From JABDIY01 sp963751955 (lineage in GTDB: Bacteria; Actinomycetota; Acidimicrobiia; Acidimicrobiales; SZUA-35): a stretch of 64,000 bases of DNA. The stretch covers positions 620,001 through 684,000 of the forward strand of contig CAVVWM010000011.1 in NCBI GenBank assembly GCA_963751955.1, given 5' to 3'. The position numbers were made by a program, and so were the translations under genes. Positions 26,707 through 34,991 of the stretch are shown in pieces; within the stretch, counting starts at the first letter, position 1, and each line of letters opens with the position of its first letter. The notes under the pieces are model-generated. The model saw nothing but the letters and a program-made list of their open reading frames with translations. It was not told the DNA's origin and did not search any database.

Positions 26707-27540
26707 TCATTCTCGCCCCTCTTGAGAACCGCCGAGAACCATCCTGAGTAGCGCCTCGCGAACGAGTCTCGGTTCCTCGGTCAAGGTCATATGACCGGCG
26801 TCTGGCATTTGAAGCACCTCAACCGCTTCTGATCTCACCATCGCCTCAACCATGGCCTGACCCGACTTGGCGGGAGTCATCTTGTCCTGAGCCCCAATCC
26901 CCACCAACGCCGGACAGGTAATCGAGGCGGCACGGTCTTCAGCGTCGGCATAGCTGTTGCAGGCTAAGAGATCGACGAGGAGAGTCCCGGGTTTGCTCCG
27001 CTCGACCAGCGCCTGAGACCCTCCGGTCATCCACATGCCGGGTGTGGGATTCAATCCGATCCGGGAACTTGTGGCGTGGCTCCAGCCCGTCATCAGAGAG
27101 GCCGCCCGGGTGAGGTCGTGTTTGGCGGCATCGATGAGGTCGGGATGGACCGGCATGGCGGTCGCTGTACCGAAGAGGGCGACCGATCTCACCAGTTTCG
27201 GGAATCGAGTTGCGACCTCCAATGCGATGAAGGTCCCCATGCTGTGACCGGCGATCACTACGTCGCCCACGCCCAGCGCGTCGATCACCCTCACCAGCCA
27301 GTCCGCCATCCCGGCCACATCGCCGATCGGAGGGCCTTCGCTCTGACCGTGACCGGGGAGATCGATTGCGAGTGCATTGACTCCTCGCATGGACAGGTAA
27401 CGGGTCTGCTGGCTCCACACAGTTCCGTCCATGCCAGCGCCATGAACGAGCACAATCGTGGGGGCACCCTTAGTCGGAGTGACACCGCCGGTCCGTAGGT
27501 GCACGAGGTGTTGATCGACGACGACCGAGGGTGCGGTCAT
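26707..27540 (-). CDS. Alpha/beta-hydrolase fold protein
   Basis: This 277-residue protein has the full alpha/beta-hydrolase signature: the oxyanion segment IVLVHGAGMDGTVWSQQ, the nucleophile elbow VVIAGHSMGTFIALEVA, an acid near GIGAQDKMTPAKSGQA and the catalytic His in MPDAGHMTLTEEP. Its ATG overlaps the stop of the second metY by four bases, so it is translationally coupled to it. It is shorter than homoserine O-acetyltransferase (MetX, about 370 residues) and lacks that family's nucleophile context, so MetX is not supported despite the neighbour. The substrate is unknown; esterase, lactonase or a C-C hydrolase are all possible. Confidence 0.85.
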   Translation of the reverse strand: MTAPSVVVDQHLVHLRTGGVTPTKGAPTIVLVHGAGMDGTVWSQQTRYLSMRGVNALAIDLPGHGQSEGPPIGDVAGMADWLVRVIDALGVGDVVIAGHSMGTFIALEVATRFPKLVRSVALFGTATAMPVHPDLIDAAKHDLTRAASLMTGWSHATSSRIGLNPTPGMWMTGGSQALVERSKPGTLLVDLLACNSYADAEDRAASITCPALVGIGAQDKMTPAKSGQAMVEAMVRSEAVEVLQMPDAGHMTLTEEPRLVREALLRMVLGGSQEGRE

Positions 27541-28827
27541 CGTTGGCTCGCCTTCAAGGCCCGGGTGAGATCTTCCACGATGTCGACCGGGTCCTCCAGA
27601 CCGACCGACAGTCGAACGAGGTCCTCACTTATCCCAGCCGCCTCCATTGCATCTGCGCTGAGCTGGCTATGAGTGGTCGAACCCGGGTGGATTACCAGCG
27701 TCTTCGCATCACCGACATTTGCGAGGTGGCTTGCCAAGGTCACCGATTCGATGAATTTCCTGCCGGCTTCGCGCCCGCCTTTCACACCGAAGGACAGGAT
27801 TGCACCGGCGCCGCGCTGGGTAGAGGCGATTCGCCAAATCGTGGTCGGGGTGGCTCTCCACCCGGCGACGAACCCAGGTCACGGCATCGTTGCTGGCCAA
27901 CGTGTCTATGACCGCCTCGGTGTTGGACACATGACGTTGCATCCGAACGGGCAGAGTCTCGACACCCTGGAGGAGGGAAAAGGCATTGTGGGGGCTCATA
28001 CAAGCACCGAAGTCGCGAAGTCCCTCCGCCCGAGCCCGCATGCCCAACGCCGCAGGTCCGAACTCATCAGCGAACGAAATGCCGTGATAGCCCTCGTAGG
28101 GCTCGGAGAGCGTGGGGAACTTGTCGTTCTGAGTCCAATCGAATCGACCGCCATCAACGATTACGCCGCCGAGCGCAGTGCCGTGTCCACCGAGGAATTT
28201 GGTGACGCTGTGATACACGATATCGGCGCCATGTTCGATGGGGCGAATGAGATAAGGCGTGGCAAACGTGGCATCTATCATGAGCGGGAGGCCGTGGCTG
28301 TGGGCGAGATCGGCCACCGTTGGGATGTCCATGACGTCTATGTTGGGGTTGCCCAGCGCTTCGCCGTAGACAAGTTTGGTATTCGGCTGGATCGCAGCTG
28401 CAATCGTGTCGGGATCGGCGATGTCCACGAAGGTCGTAGTGATCCCAAACCTCGGGAAGGTGAGCCTCATGGCGTTGTAGCTGCCGCCGTAGAGGTTGCG
28501 ACTGGACACGATGTGGTCGCCGGCCGAACACAACGTCGCGATTGCGAGGTGAAGCGCAGCAGTGCCCGAGGCCGTACAGACCGCACCGACACCGCCATCG
28601 AGGGCGGCAAGTCGTTCTTCCAGCACCGACACGGTCGGGTTGGAGATTCGGCTGTAGATGTGTCCCGGCGCCTCGAGATTGAACAGAGCAGAGGCTTCAT
28701 CGGTGTCGCGGAACATGTAGGAGGTGGTCGCATAGATCGGAACCGCCCTCGCTCCAGTGCTCGGATCTGGACGCTGGCCGGCATGGAGACTCAGCGTGTC
28801 AAAACGGTAGCGGTCGGGTTCGACCAT
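27537..28827 (-). CDS. O-acetylhomoserine sulfhydrylase-like PLP enzyme (copy 2), broken by a one-base insertion
   Basis: A second Cys/Met-metabolism PLP enzyme, about 429 residues when repaired. FDTLSLHAGQRPDPSTGARA, PIYATTSYMF, IYSRISNPTVSVLEERL and the PLP lysine in VYHSVTKFLGGHGTALGG are intact; the C-terminal LVIHPGSTTHSQL lies in another frame. Removing one base near 27812-27820 joins NRLYP to RGAGAILSFGVKGG and gives a length that is a multiple of three. The start has AAGGAG nine bases upstream. It is downstream of a 3-hydroxyacyl-CoA dehydrogenase and overlaps the alpha/beta hydrolase. It may use O-acetylhomoserine, O-succinylhomoserine or a related ester; copy 1 at 16.4 kb is the more canonical MetY. 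Confidence 0.85.
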
Positions 28828-28881
28828 GGTTCTTCACTCCTTGTTCTTGAGCTTCTCTTGGGATCGGTTTCGTCACCGAGT

Positions 28882-30248
28882 TCAGTTCTGCTGGGAAACC
28901 GGCGCGAAGGATCGGTCGGGCATGAGCATCTGCCGCTCAGATCCTTCGCCGACATAGAAGTTTTGGCTTCCGGCCTGCTCCAGCGCCTTCAGCATCGCGG
29001 GATACTTCCACCCTCTGACTGAATTCGTTCGAGGACCTTGGCCGGACCGAGGTGATCCAGCATTTCGAACGGGCCCAGTTTCCAATTGAAACCCCAGCGG
29101 ATGGCGTTGTCGACATTGGCGATGTCGTCTGCGATCTCGGGGACAAGGTCAGCCGCATAGAGGAGCGTCCCGCCGAAGATCTCCCACGCCAAGCGACCTT
29201 GCGGCGAGTCGTGAAAGAGTACGTCACCCAGCCCGGTTGGAACGTCTGCAACGTCGGGAACAACCGGCGTCCGCCACTCTTGGGTGAGCAGATCAAACGT
29301 CTCCTTGATCTTTGAACCATCGTCGCTCTTGAGAACTCGACCAAACCCACCAGCGGCGCGAGCTTTCCGGCCGAGCTGGCCACGCTCCAGCATCCGCTGC
29401 TCCGCATCGGGGAAGCTGGTGAATTCGTGGCCGGCATCGTTGACGGGCAGGTTGACCGACAAGTTCTTGCCGACCAGGTCCATGACGTCGAGACCGATCA
29501 GATCGATGAGACCGTAGAGGCCGGTCGGCGGGAGTCCGATGAATTGTCCGAGGACCGCATCGATCGTCTCCTGCTTCATTCCTGTCGCTAGGAACGGCTT
29601 GGCCTTGTGAAGGCCAGCCAGCATGAAGTAGCACCCGATTCGGTTGCCGATGAAGTTGACGGTGTCTTTGGCGTGAACGACACCTTTACCGAGTTGCTCG
29701 GTTCCGAATGAGGCGAACGCCTCGACCACCTCCGGGGTCGTTTCCTGCCCGGGTACGAGCTCGAACAACTTCATGACCTTGACCGGATTGAAGAAGTGGG
29801 TAATCGCAGTGTCAGCCCTAAGCGAATCGGGCATGCCAAGCAAGATCGAACGAAGAGGGATTCCCGAGGTATTCGACGAGACGACCGATCCGGGTCGTCT
29901 CAACGATTCGATTCGAGTGAACAGGTCACGTTTGGTTTCGAGGTCCTCGACGATCGCCTCACAGATCCAGTCGTAGTCGGCGATCTTGGCGAGGTCTGCG
30001 GTGATTGTTCCTGTGTCCACCAGATGTCGGTGATCCTCATCAACGATGGCAATGCCACGCTCAACCGCCTCTGGCGTCAAATCGAGCATGAGCACCCGGC
30101 AACCTGCTGCTGCCGACGCAGCGGCAATGCCCGAGCCCATCGTTCCGCACCCGATGACTGCCACCGAGCGGATCGAACGCCGCCGTGAAACCTTTTGTTC
30201 ATGAGAATCAACCACGCTGTCAGCGTAGGGAAGAAGTGGTTCGACCAT
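28882..30248 (-). CDS. 3-hydroxyacyl-CoA dehydrogenase, broken by a one-base deletion
   Basis: This NAD-dependent beta-oxidation enzyme (3-hydroxyacyl-CoA to 3-ketoacyl-CoA) has the N-terminal Rossmann motif VAVIGCGTMGSGIAAASAAA, the catalytic SNTSGIPLRSI and HFFNPVKVMKLFELV, and two C-terminal helical domains (FIGNRIGCYFMLAG; GLIDLIGLDVMDLVGKNL). The frame breaks in a C run near 29010: adding one base converts an early stop into GWKYPAMLKALEQAGSQNF and restores 455 residues. It lacks the fused hydratase domain of FadB-type proteins. The cell has a separate enoyl-CoA hydratase gene at 17.8 kb. The start at 30248 is tentative. Confidence 0.88.
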
Positions 30249-30306
30249 CCACCACCAGCCACGTTCTATCAGCCACCATTTGCCTCAATACGGTAGTGAT
30301 TTCTAA

Positions 30307-30336
30307 CTCTGAGCGTTGGCCTGACAGCGCTCAGAG
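30307..30336 (+). terminator. Nine-bp hairpin followed by a T-rich tract
   Basis: CTCTGAGCG (30307-30315) and CGCTCAGAG (30328-30336) form a perfect stem with a 12-base loop. On the plus strand it is followed by ATTG and a T-rich run including TTTTT and TTTT. No plus-strand gene precedes it, so it either ends an unseen short transcript, or the T-rich tract acts as an upstream element for the RNA-like region that follows. Confidence 0.45.
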
Positions 30337-31023
30337 ATTGTTTGAGTTTTTCTTTCTGTTTTGCTTGACGACCGGCCGTGGCTTGGTGAAGTATCTCCTT
30401 CAGCCCACGGGGAAACCGAAAGCGGAACGGCCGAAAGGCCCGAAGCCGAAGGCCGATCCAAAGGCCAATCGGAAGGGAAGGACCAAGGCCCCTCGGGGTT
30501 GCGGCTTCGGAACTGAAGATTCCGTTGAGGATGATCCCGACGACTCGCAAGGGTCCGAAGGTCTCCCTGACACCGCCTGCTACATCGTCACGGTCTTGCA
30601 AGAGCCCGGGGTTGTGTGGGAGGTTTCGCCCAACGGCCCACAGTCTGGATCCGCAAGGACCTGGGCGGTGCGCTGGAGGGCGGACAGCCCAATGGTGCGC
30701 CACGAGAGACCTGCAAGGGTTCCAACCGAGCAAATCAAAGGGTTAGGTGAGTTCCACCCGCAGACCTGCCGGCGTGATGTGACGAATGGAGCAATCCGTT
30801 CGAAGCGGATCACCGGTGGCGACGCAGCCGGTTCGCCCTCCGCTTCGGCGGGGCGCAGACCGGTTCGGCAACCACCTCCGGACTCGGGTCCGGCCTGCCA
30901 GCACCCCAGCGGTGAAGGGTGGTGACATGAAGGATGCAGGTGCCTGCCCGCATCTCACGGTCACCCTCGGATCTGCTCGCTGGAGCACAGGCTGATTCCT
31001 GAAAGGGAGGAGCCGAAACGCAA

Positions 31024-31057
31024 CACTGCCCGCTGGTCGTTAGACCAACGGGCAGTG
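31024..31057 (+). repeat. Near-perfect 15-bp hairpin
   Basis: CACTGCCCGCTGGTC and GACCAACGGGCAGTG pair at 14 of 15 positions around the tetraloop GTTA. It lies inside the hairpin-rich region and has no T run after it, so it is a structural element rather than a terminator. Confidence 0.7.
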
Positions 31058-31121
31058 AAACTCAGTCGGGATGACGGTACTGCCGCCCTGAACGACTGTG
31101 GTGGATACTCTCCGCAAAAGG

Positions 31122-31156
31122 ACCCCGAGCCTGCGGGCTCGGGGTTCTGCCTTTTT
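31122..31156. terminator. Strong bidirectional intrinsic terminator
   Basis: ACCCCGAGCC (31122-31131) and GGCTCGGGGT (31136-31145) form a perfect 10-bp GC-rich stem with a four-base loop. Plus-strand transcripts meet TTTTT shortly after it (31152-31156). Minus-strand transcripts from the membrane-protein gene ending at 31184 meet CCTTTT directly after it. It may serve both the RNA-like region and that gene. Confidence 0.8.
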
Positions 31157-31159
31157 AGG

Positions 31160-31195
31160 CCGGGCTCACCGGCGGTTCCGGGCTCACCGGCGGTT
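31160..31195. repeat. Two tandem copies of an 18-bp sequence
   Basis: CCGGGCTCACCGGCGGTT occurs twice head to tail (31160-31177 and 31178-31195). The second copy includes the stop codon and last residues (Asn-Arg-Arg) of the minus-strand membrane-protein gene, so its C-terminal end may have been altered by the duplication. Confidence 0.8.
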
Positions 31196-31675
31196 GTTGT
31201 CAGTGAAATGGTCGGGCCGAAATCTCCGTGTTTTCTCACAGACAAGACGGTCGCCATTGGAGTCAATGCGCAGGCCGTTTGCTCGCCGCCCGGCGGCAGC
31301 CACAAGGTCCCACCCCTCCTGGCAGTCCGGTGAGACCTCCGCCTCAGTGAACGCGAGCACATTGCGGTTCGCAGACACCTCCAGTTCGTCATTCATCAGG
31401 TCGCCCAACAGGTGGAATGCTCCGAGGGCTACCAGGGTGAGGGATGCAACTGTCAGCCCCGCATCGAGCATCATGCCTCCACGTTCCCTTTGGCGACGCC
31501 GGGAGGCGGCAAGGCTTCGATTCATCTCCAAGGTTGACTCCTGTAAGAAGGTGCTGGCCAGCCGGAACTGAGCCGATTCATCCACCAGCTTCGACAAGGT
31601 TGTCGAGATACTTGAATCAAGATCGAGTTCTCTCACCAAATCTTGCGACGGGGCGTCGACCGGGGGTGATCTCAT
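31184..31675 (-). CDS. Small single-pass membrane protein of unknown function
   Basis: This is a 163-residue protein I do not recognise. A soluble N-terminal part with helical character (LVRELDLDSSISTTLSKLVD; ESTLEMNRSLAASRRRQRER) precedes one transmembrane helix at about residues 70-90 (AGLTVASLTLVALGAFHLLG). The C-terminal part has two cysteines (SPDCQEGWDL; RLVCEKTRRF). Heavy positive charge before the helix predicts the N-terminus inside. The start at 31675 is 17 bp from the divergent helicase ATG, so both genes share a very short control region. The stop lies within a tandem 18-bp repeat. Confidence 0.55.
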   Translation of the reverse strand: MRSPPVDAPSQDLVRELDLDSSISTTLSKLVDESAQFRLASTFLQESTLEMNRSLAASRRRQRERGGMMLDAGLTVASLTLVALGAFHLLGDLMNDELEVSANRNVLAFTEAEVSPDCQEGWDLVAAAGRRANGLRIDSNGDRLVCEKTRRFRPDHFTDNNRR

Positions 31676-31692
31676 GGCAGAATCTCCCACCC

Positions 31693-33342
31693 ATGAGTCA
31701 GACCCTCCGCCTCCGCCCCTGGCAACGGCAGGCACTCACGGCCTTTCAGTCAACGACCGGGACCGACTTCATGGCCGTCGCAACTCCCGGAGCCGGCAAG
31801 ACAACCCTTGCCCTCACCGCCGCCCGCCTCACGATGCCCCGGGTACAGGGTCGGCTAGTGATTGTTGCCCCCACCCGCCACTTGAAATACCAGTGGGCTA
31901 ATGCGGCGGAACAATTCGGCCTCCATCTCGACCCCGATTGGAAAGCCACGGAAGGGCTGCCCACGGACCTCCACGGCGTTGTCACCACCTACCAGCAAGC
32001 AGCCACGGCCCACGAGGACCTGGCACGAATCTGTCACGATGGTTTCGCCATACTCGACGAAGTTCATCACGCCGGTGACGACAAGGCGTGGGGCGCTGGC
32101 GTGGTCAAGAGCTTCATCACCGCACGCCATCGCCTGGCTCTCAGTGGAACGCCGTTCCGCAGCGACGATGCTCTCATCCCGTTCCTCGAGTACCGGAACG
32201 GTCAGGTAGTGCCCGACATCGAATACGGATACGGCGACGCCCTTGTGGATGGTCGGGTTGTGCGTCCGGTGTATTTCCCGCGTTTCGGTGGCCATATGGA
32301 GTGGACCGCTCCTGATGGCGGTCAGTTGGCAGCGTCGTTCGACGATCCACTCCCCCGCACCCAGGCCAATCAGCGCCTGCGGGCGGCGTTGAGCGTTGAT
32401 GGCGACTGGTTACCCACCGTGATCCGGGAGGCGAACAGCCAGTTGTCCAAGATTCGAGAGCACACGCCCGAGGCGGGTGGATTGATCATCGCAATCGACC
32501 AAGAGCACGCCCTCAACATTTCGCGCCTCCTGCGGGACCGGTTCGGGATCCGAGCCGAAGTTGCTGTGAGTGAGGATTCAGACGCTTCCCAGAAGATCGA
32601 GCGATTCACTTCGAGCAGCGACCCGTGGGTGATCGCGGTGCGAATGATTTCTGAGGGAGTGGACATACCTCGCCTTCGCGTAGGTGTCTACGCCACTACG
32701 ACCACCACAGAACTCTTCTTCCGACAGGCGGTCGGGCGAATCGTGCGTTTTACCGGAGGTCGGGGCCGGGCGTTTATGTACGTACCCGACGACCCGCGAT
32801 TACGCCACTACGCCAACTCCATCAAGGAGCTACGACGCCACCAACTCGATCTGTTCAAGCGGGAGCAGGAACAGATCGAGCGGCCGGTGAGGGGGGACAG
32901 CGAGGAACAGATGTCTTTGTTCGAGGTTCACTCAGCGACGATCACCGATGGAGCCCAAGAAGACGAGGTAGAAGCAGCACTGCGCAAGGAACTGGAAGAG
33001 GATCGACTTCCTGGTGATCACCTCGACGATCCCGATCGGCTCCAGATCGAAGAAAACCCCGAACTGCTGGTCGATTTGGCGATGCTTCCTCCGGTCGACC
33101 CGAACGCACGCGTGCGGCCTGTGGTCCCCGGCGGCCGCAAGGAACGTGAGCGCCTGAGAAGCATCAATGCCGTGTGGGTGCGCGATCTCGTGCAAGCAAC
33201 CGGACTCACCCATGCCCAAGTGAATGCAGAGCTGAACCGGCTGTCCGGGGTCAAGCGCGTTGCGAGCGCCACAGGCCCCGAGTTGCAGAAACGAGCCGAT
33301 GCAGCCAAGGCGTGGCACTCTCGCGAACTCCGGGTCAGCTGA
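31693..33342 (+). CDS. DEAD/DEAH-box (superfamily 2) helicase
   Basis: This 549-residue SF2 helicase has motif I VATPGAGKTTLALTAARL (about residues 29-46), motif II ILDEVHHAGDD, motif III LSGTPFRSDD and motif VI FFRQAVGRIVRFTGG. It belongs with the type III restriction-subunit-like/UvsW-like helicases and carries an approximately 180-residue C-terminal region with EEQMSLFEVHSA and a final helical part (WVRDLVQATGLTHAQVNAEL) that may bind nucleic acid. No methyltransferase or nuclease partner lies next to it, so a restriction role is not supported; DNA repair or unwinding is likelier. The ATG at 31693 fits the family start LRLRPWQRQAL. Confidence 0.88.
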   Translation: MSQTLRLRPWQRQALTAFQSTTGTDFMAVATPGAGKTTLALTAARLTMPRVQGRLVIVAPTRHLKYQWANAAEQFGLHLDPDWKATEGLPTDLHGVVTTYQQAATAHEDLARICHDGFAILDEVHHAGDDKAWGAGVVKSFITARHRLALSGTPFRSDDALIPFLEYRNGQVVPDIEYGYGDALVDGRVVRPVYFPRFGGHMEWTAPDGGQLAASFDDPLPRTQANQRLRAALSVDGDWLPTVIREANSQLSKIREHTPEAGGLIIAIDQEHALNISRLLRDRFGIRAEVAVSEDSDASQKIERFTSSSDPWVIAVRMISEGVDIPRLRVGVYATTTTTELFFRQAVGRIVRFTGGRGRAFMYVPDDPRLRHYANSIKELRRHQLDLFKREQEQIERPVRGDSEEQMSLFEVHSATITDGAQEDEVEAALRKELEEDRLPGDHLDDPDRLQIEENPELLVDLAMLPPVDPNARVRPVVPGGRKERERLRSINAVWVRDLVQATGLTHAQVNAELNRLSGVKRVASATGPELQKRADAAKAWHSRELRVS

Positions 33343-33462
33343 CCCAAATCCTTGTGGGTAACCAACGCTGGAATGGCTCCAACTTGAGCAGAAGCACCAT
33401 TCGCTCTCCGCAGGTTATTGACCTCACCTGCCCAGGGCGCCTATGACCTACGATTGCGGCTG

Positions 33463-34767
33463 ATGCGGCGACACCAACTCGGAGCGGCCGCCCTGCTTGT
33501 GTTTGCGGGTTGCACCTCACCAGCAATCGGCCCTGGATCCATCGTGACCGAACCGATCCAAGCCGAGCCGACCACCAGTACTGCCCTCACAACCACAACA
33601 GCCCCCGAGACTGCTACTTCCCCGAGCTCGGCCGCGCCCCCGTCCCAAACGACTGCACTGGTTGACCACTTGCGGCAACTGCAGATCACGGATCCGGTGC
33701 GCGTCGGCCTGATCGCCCATAGAGCCTCCAGCCAGCCCGAGGGTCGAACGATCGACATTATCGATTCGAGGTCCGAGTTGGAGTTGGTGCGTATCTTCGC
33801 ACCCGAGCACGGCTTGGCCGGAACTGTTGATGCCGGCCAACCGGTGAGCGACGGCATCGAGCCGGCTACCGGAGTTCCCGTTGTCAGCCTCTACGGCACC
33901 AGACGCGAACCAACAAAGACCGACCTGGGCGACCTCGACGTTGTTGTGTACGACCTCCAGGACGTAGGTGTGCGTGCCTACACCTACATCGCAACGCTGG
34001 GCATCATGATGAACGCCGCCCACGCTGCAGGAATCCCACTCGTAGTGTTCGATCGGCCGAACCCACAAGACGGCGTGATCGATGGCCCCTTACTCGTTGC
34101 GGGGCTTGAGTCGTTCATCAGCCCGTATCCGATTCCGACCGCATACGGGCTCTCGTCAGGAGAACTCGCCCGTCTCCTGGTTGGCGAAGGGCTTGTGGCC
34201 CCGGTCGACCTCACCGTGATCGAGTCGACCCGTACGCCCGTCGAATGGGTCCCCCCCAGTCCGAACCTGCCCACGCTGGAAACGGCCTGGCTCTACCCGG
34301 CCGTGGTGGCCTTTGAGGCAACAGTGCTGAGCGAAGGGCGGGGCACCGAGGAGCCGTTCACCCGCATCGGTGGGCCGGGCGTCAACGCGGAGGCCGTGGT
34401 TGTGTCGCTCCGAAGCCGGCAGCTGCCCGGATTGGAAATCGAAGCCACCGAGTTCACCCCCCAGGCCATTCCCGGAATGGCCGCCGGCCCACGCTACGAG
34501 GGCCAGACGATCCCCGGGATTCGGCTTTCAACCAATGGACCGCTGGCCGAACCGCTACGGATTGCTGTGGAACTGCTCGACGCTTTCATGGACAACTCGG
34601 CTGACCGGACAATGATCATCAACCGCGCTGAGGTTTTCGATCGTCTGGTTGGCGACCCGGAGGTTCGCGAAGCTCTGCTGGCCAACGCTCCACCAGGCGC
34701 TATCGCGGCGAATTGGGCCGACGATGTGGCGCAGTTCGAACAGCGATCGCGTGAGTACAAGAACTAG
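33463..34767 (+). CDS. DUF1343 lipoprotein, NamZ-like exo-beta-N-acetylmuramidase family
   Basis: This is a 434-residue secreted lipoprotein. The signal peptide from ATG 33463 has the lipobox LLVFAGC, followed by a Thr/Ala/Pro linker to about residue 65. The globular part matches DUF1343 (PF07075): VRIFAPEHGLAGTVDAGQPV near residue 110, VVSLYGTRREPT, VVVYDLQDVGVRAYTYIATL, LVVFDRPNPQDGVIDGPLL and PSPNLPTLETAWLYPAVVAF. Characterised members (NamZ/YbbC in Bacillus and Bacteroidota) remove terminal N-acetylmuramic acid from peptidoglycan fragments, so cell-wall recycling at the outer face is the likely role. The acidic residue in PEHG is a plausible catalytic position. Its stop overlaps the small convergent gene at 34764. 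Confidence 0.88.
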   Translation: MRRHQLGAAALLVFAGCTSPAIGPGSIVTEPIQAEPTTSTALTTTTAPETATSPSSAAPPSQTTALVDHLRQLQITDPVRVGLIAHRASSQPEGRTIDIIDSRSELELVRIFAPEHGLAGTVDAGQPVSDGIEPATGVPVVSLYGTRREPTKTDLGDLDVVVYDLQDVGVRAYTYIATLGIMMNAAHAAGIPLVVFDRPNPQDGVIDGPLLVAGLESFISPYPIPTAYGLSSGELARLLVGEGLVAPVDLTVIESTRTPVEWVPPSPNLPTLETAWLYPAVVAFEATVLSEGRGTEEPFTRIGGPGVNAEAVVVSLRSRQLPGLEIEATEFTPQAIPGMAAGPRYEGQTIPGIRLSTNGPLAEPLRIAVELLDAFMDNSADRTMIINRAEVFDRLVGDPEVREALLANAPPGAIAANWADDVAQFEQRSREYKN

Positions 34768-34970
34768 ACGACCGAGTCTTCTCCATGGTGCCACGCGGCC
34801 TCATCGTTGGACTCCATCCACGGGAACACCGCATAGAGGAAGAGCCCGAGCAATGCCGAGATGATCAGTGCGAACAGCCAATCGATCGCGAATCCCATCC
34901 AAAGGAACGACACGACCTGGAACGATCCCGAACGGTTGAATCTCCGGGCCGCTCGTAGGAATCCGTTCAC
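34764..34970 (-). CDS. Small membrane protein of unknown function downstream of ilvD
   Basis: A 68-residue protein from a GTG at 34970. It has a basic N-terminus (RAARRFNR), a hydrophobic stretch covering about residues 18-50 (FLWMGFAIDWLFALIISALL, then GLFLYAVFPW) that could make one long or two short membrane helices, and an acidic tail. It is 21 bp downstream of ilvD on the same strand and so probably shares its transcript. Its end overlaps the DUF1343 gene by four bases tail to tail. I do not recognise the family. Confidence 0.55.
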   Translation of the reverse strand: MNGFLRAARRFNRSGSFQVVSFLWMGFAIDWLFALIISALLGLFLYAVFPWMESNDEAAWHHGEDSVV

Positions 34971-34991
34971 CGCAGGGCCGCCCGACGAAAA

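Larger units (their letters stand above)
30365..31156 (+). ncRNA. Candidate large structured RNA, family not recognised
   Basis: About 790 bp without a credible protein gene but with an unusual density of stable hairpins: GGCC-GAAA-GGCC (30429-30440), GGGC/GCCC inside GCGC/GCGC (30670-30700), ATCCG/CGGAT (30794-30810), CCGC-TTCG-GCGG (30840-30851), CCGGAC-TCGG-GTCCGG (30878-30893), a nested GGTGAC...GATGC...GCATC...GTCACC (30921-30965), a 15-bp arm hairpin (31024-31057) and a terminator (31122-31156). GNRA and UUCG loops are typical of folded RNA. TTGACG at 30365 with AAGTAT 18 bp later could be a promoter. AGTATC (30390-30395) can pair with GATACT (31104-31109), closing the whole. I do not see RNase P, tmRNA or SRP signatures. 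The reading frame that spans it on the plus strand is low-complexity Lys/Pro/Gly and is not supported. Confidence 0.35.

Noticed and set aside
26707..27540. Homoserine O-acetyltransferase (metX) next to metY2
   Set aside because: The protein is about 90 residues too short, and its elbow (GHSMG) and surroundings fit a general alpha/beta hydrolase.
30185..30925. A 246-codon plus-strand open frame across the hairpin-rich tract
   Set aside because: It overlaps the start of the 3-hydroxyacyl-CoA dehydrogenase gene, is low-complexity Lys/Pro/Gly without a domain, has no ribosome-binding site and coincides with many stable hairpins. It is better explained as a GC-rich structured region.
30365..31156. 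RNase P RNA, tmRNA or SRP RNA
   Set aside because: The conserved RNase P segments (the GAGGAAAGTCC and ACAGAAA types), the tmRNA tag frame and CCA end, and the SRP GGAAGC core are not visible on either strand.
31693..33342. Restriction-system helicase or defence island
   Set aside because: There is no methyltransferase, nuclease or other defence gene beside it. The flanking genes are a small membrane protein and a cell-wall lipoprotein.
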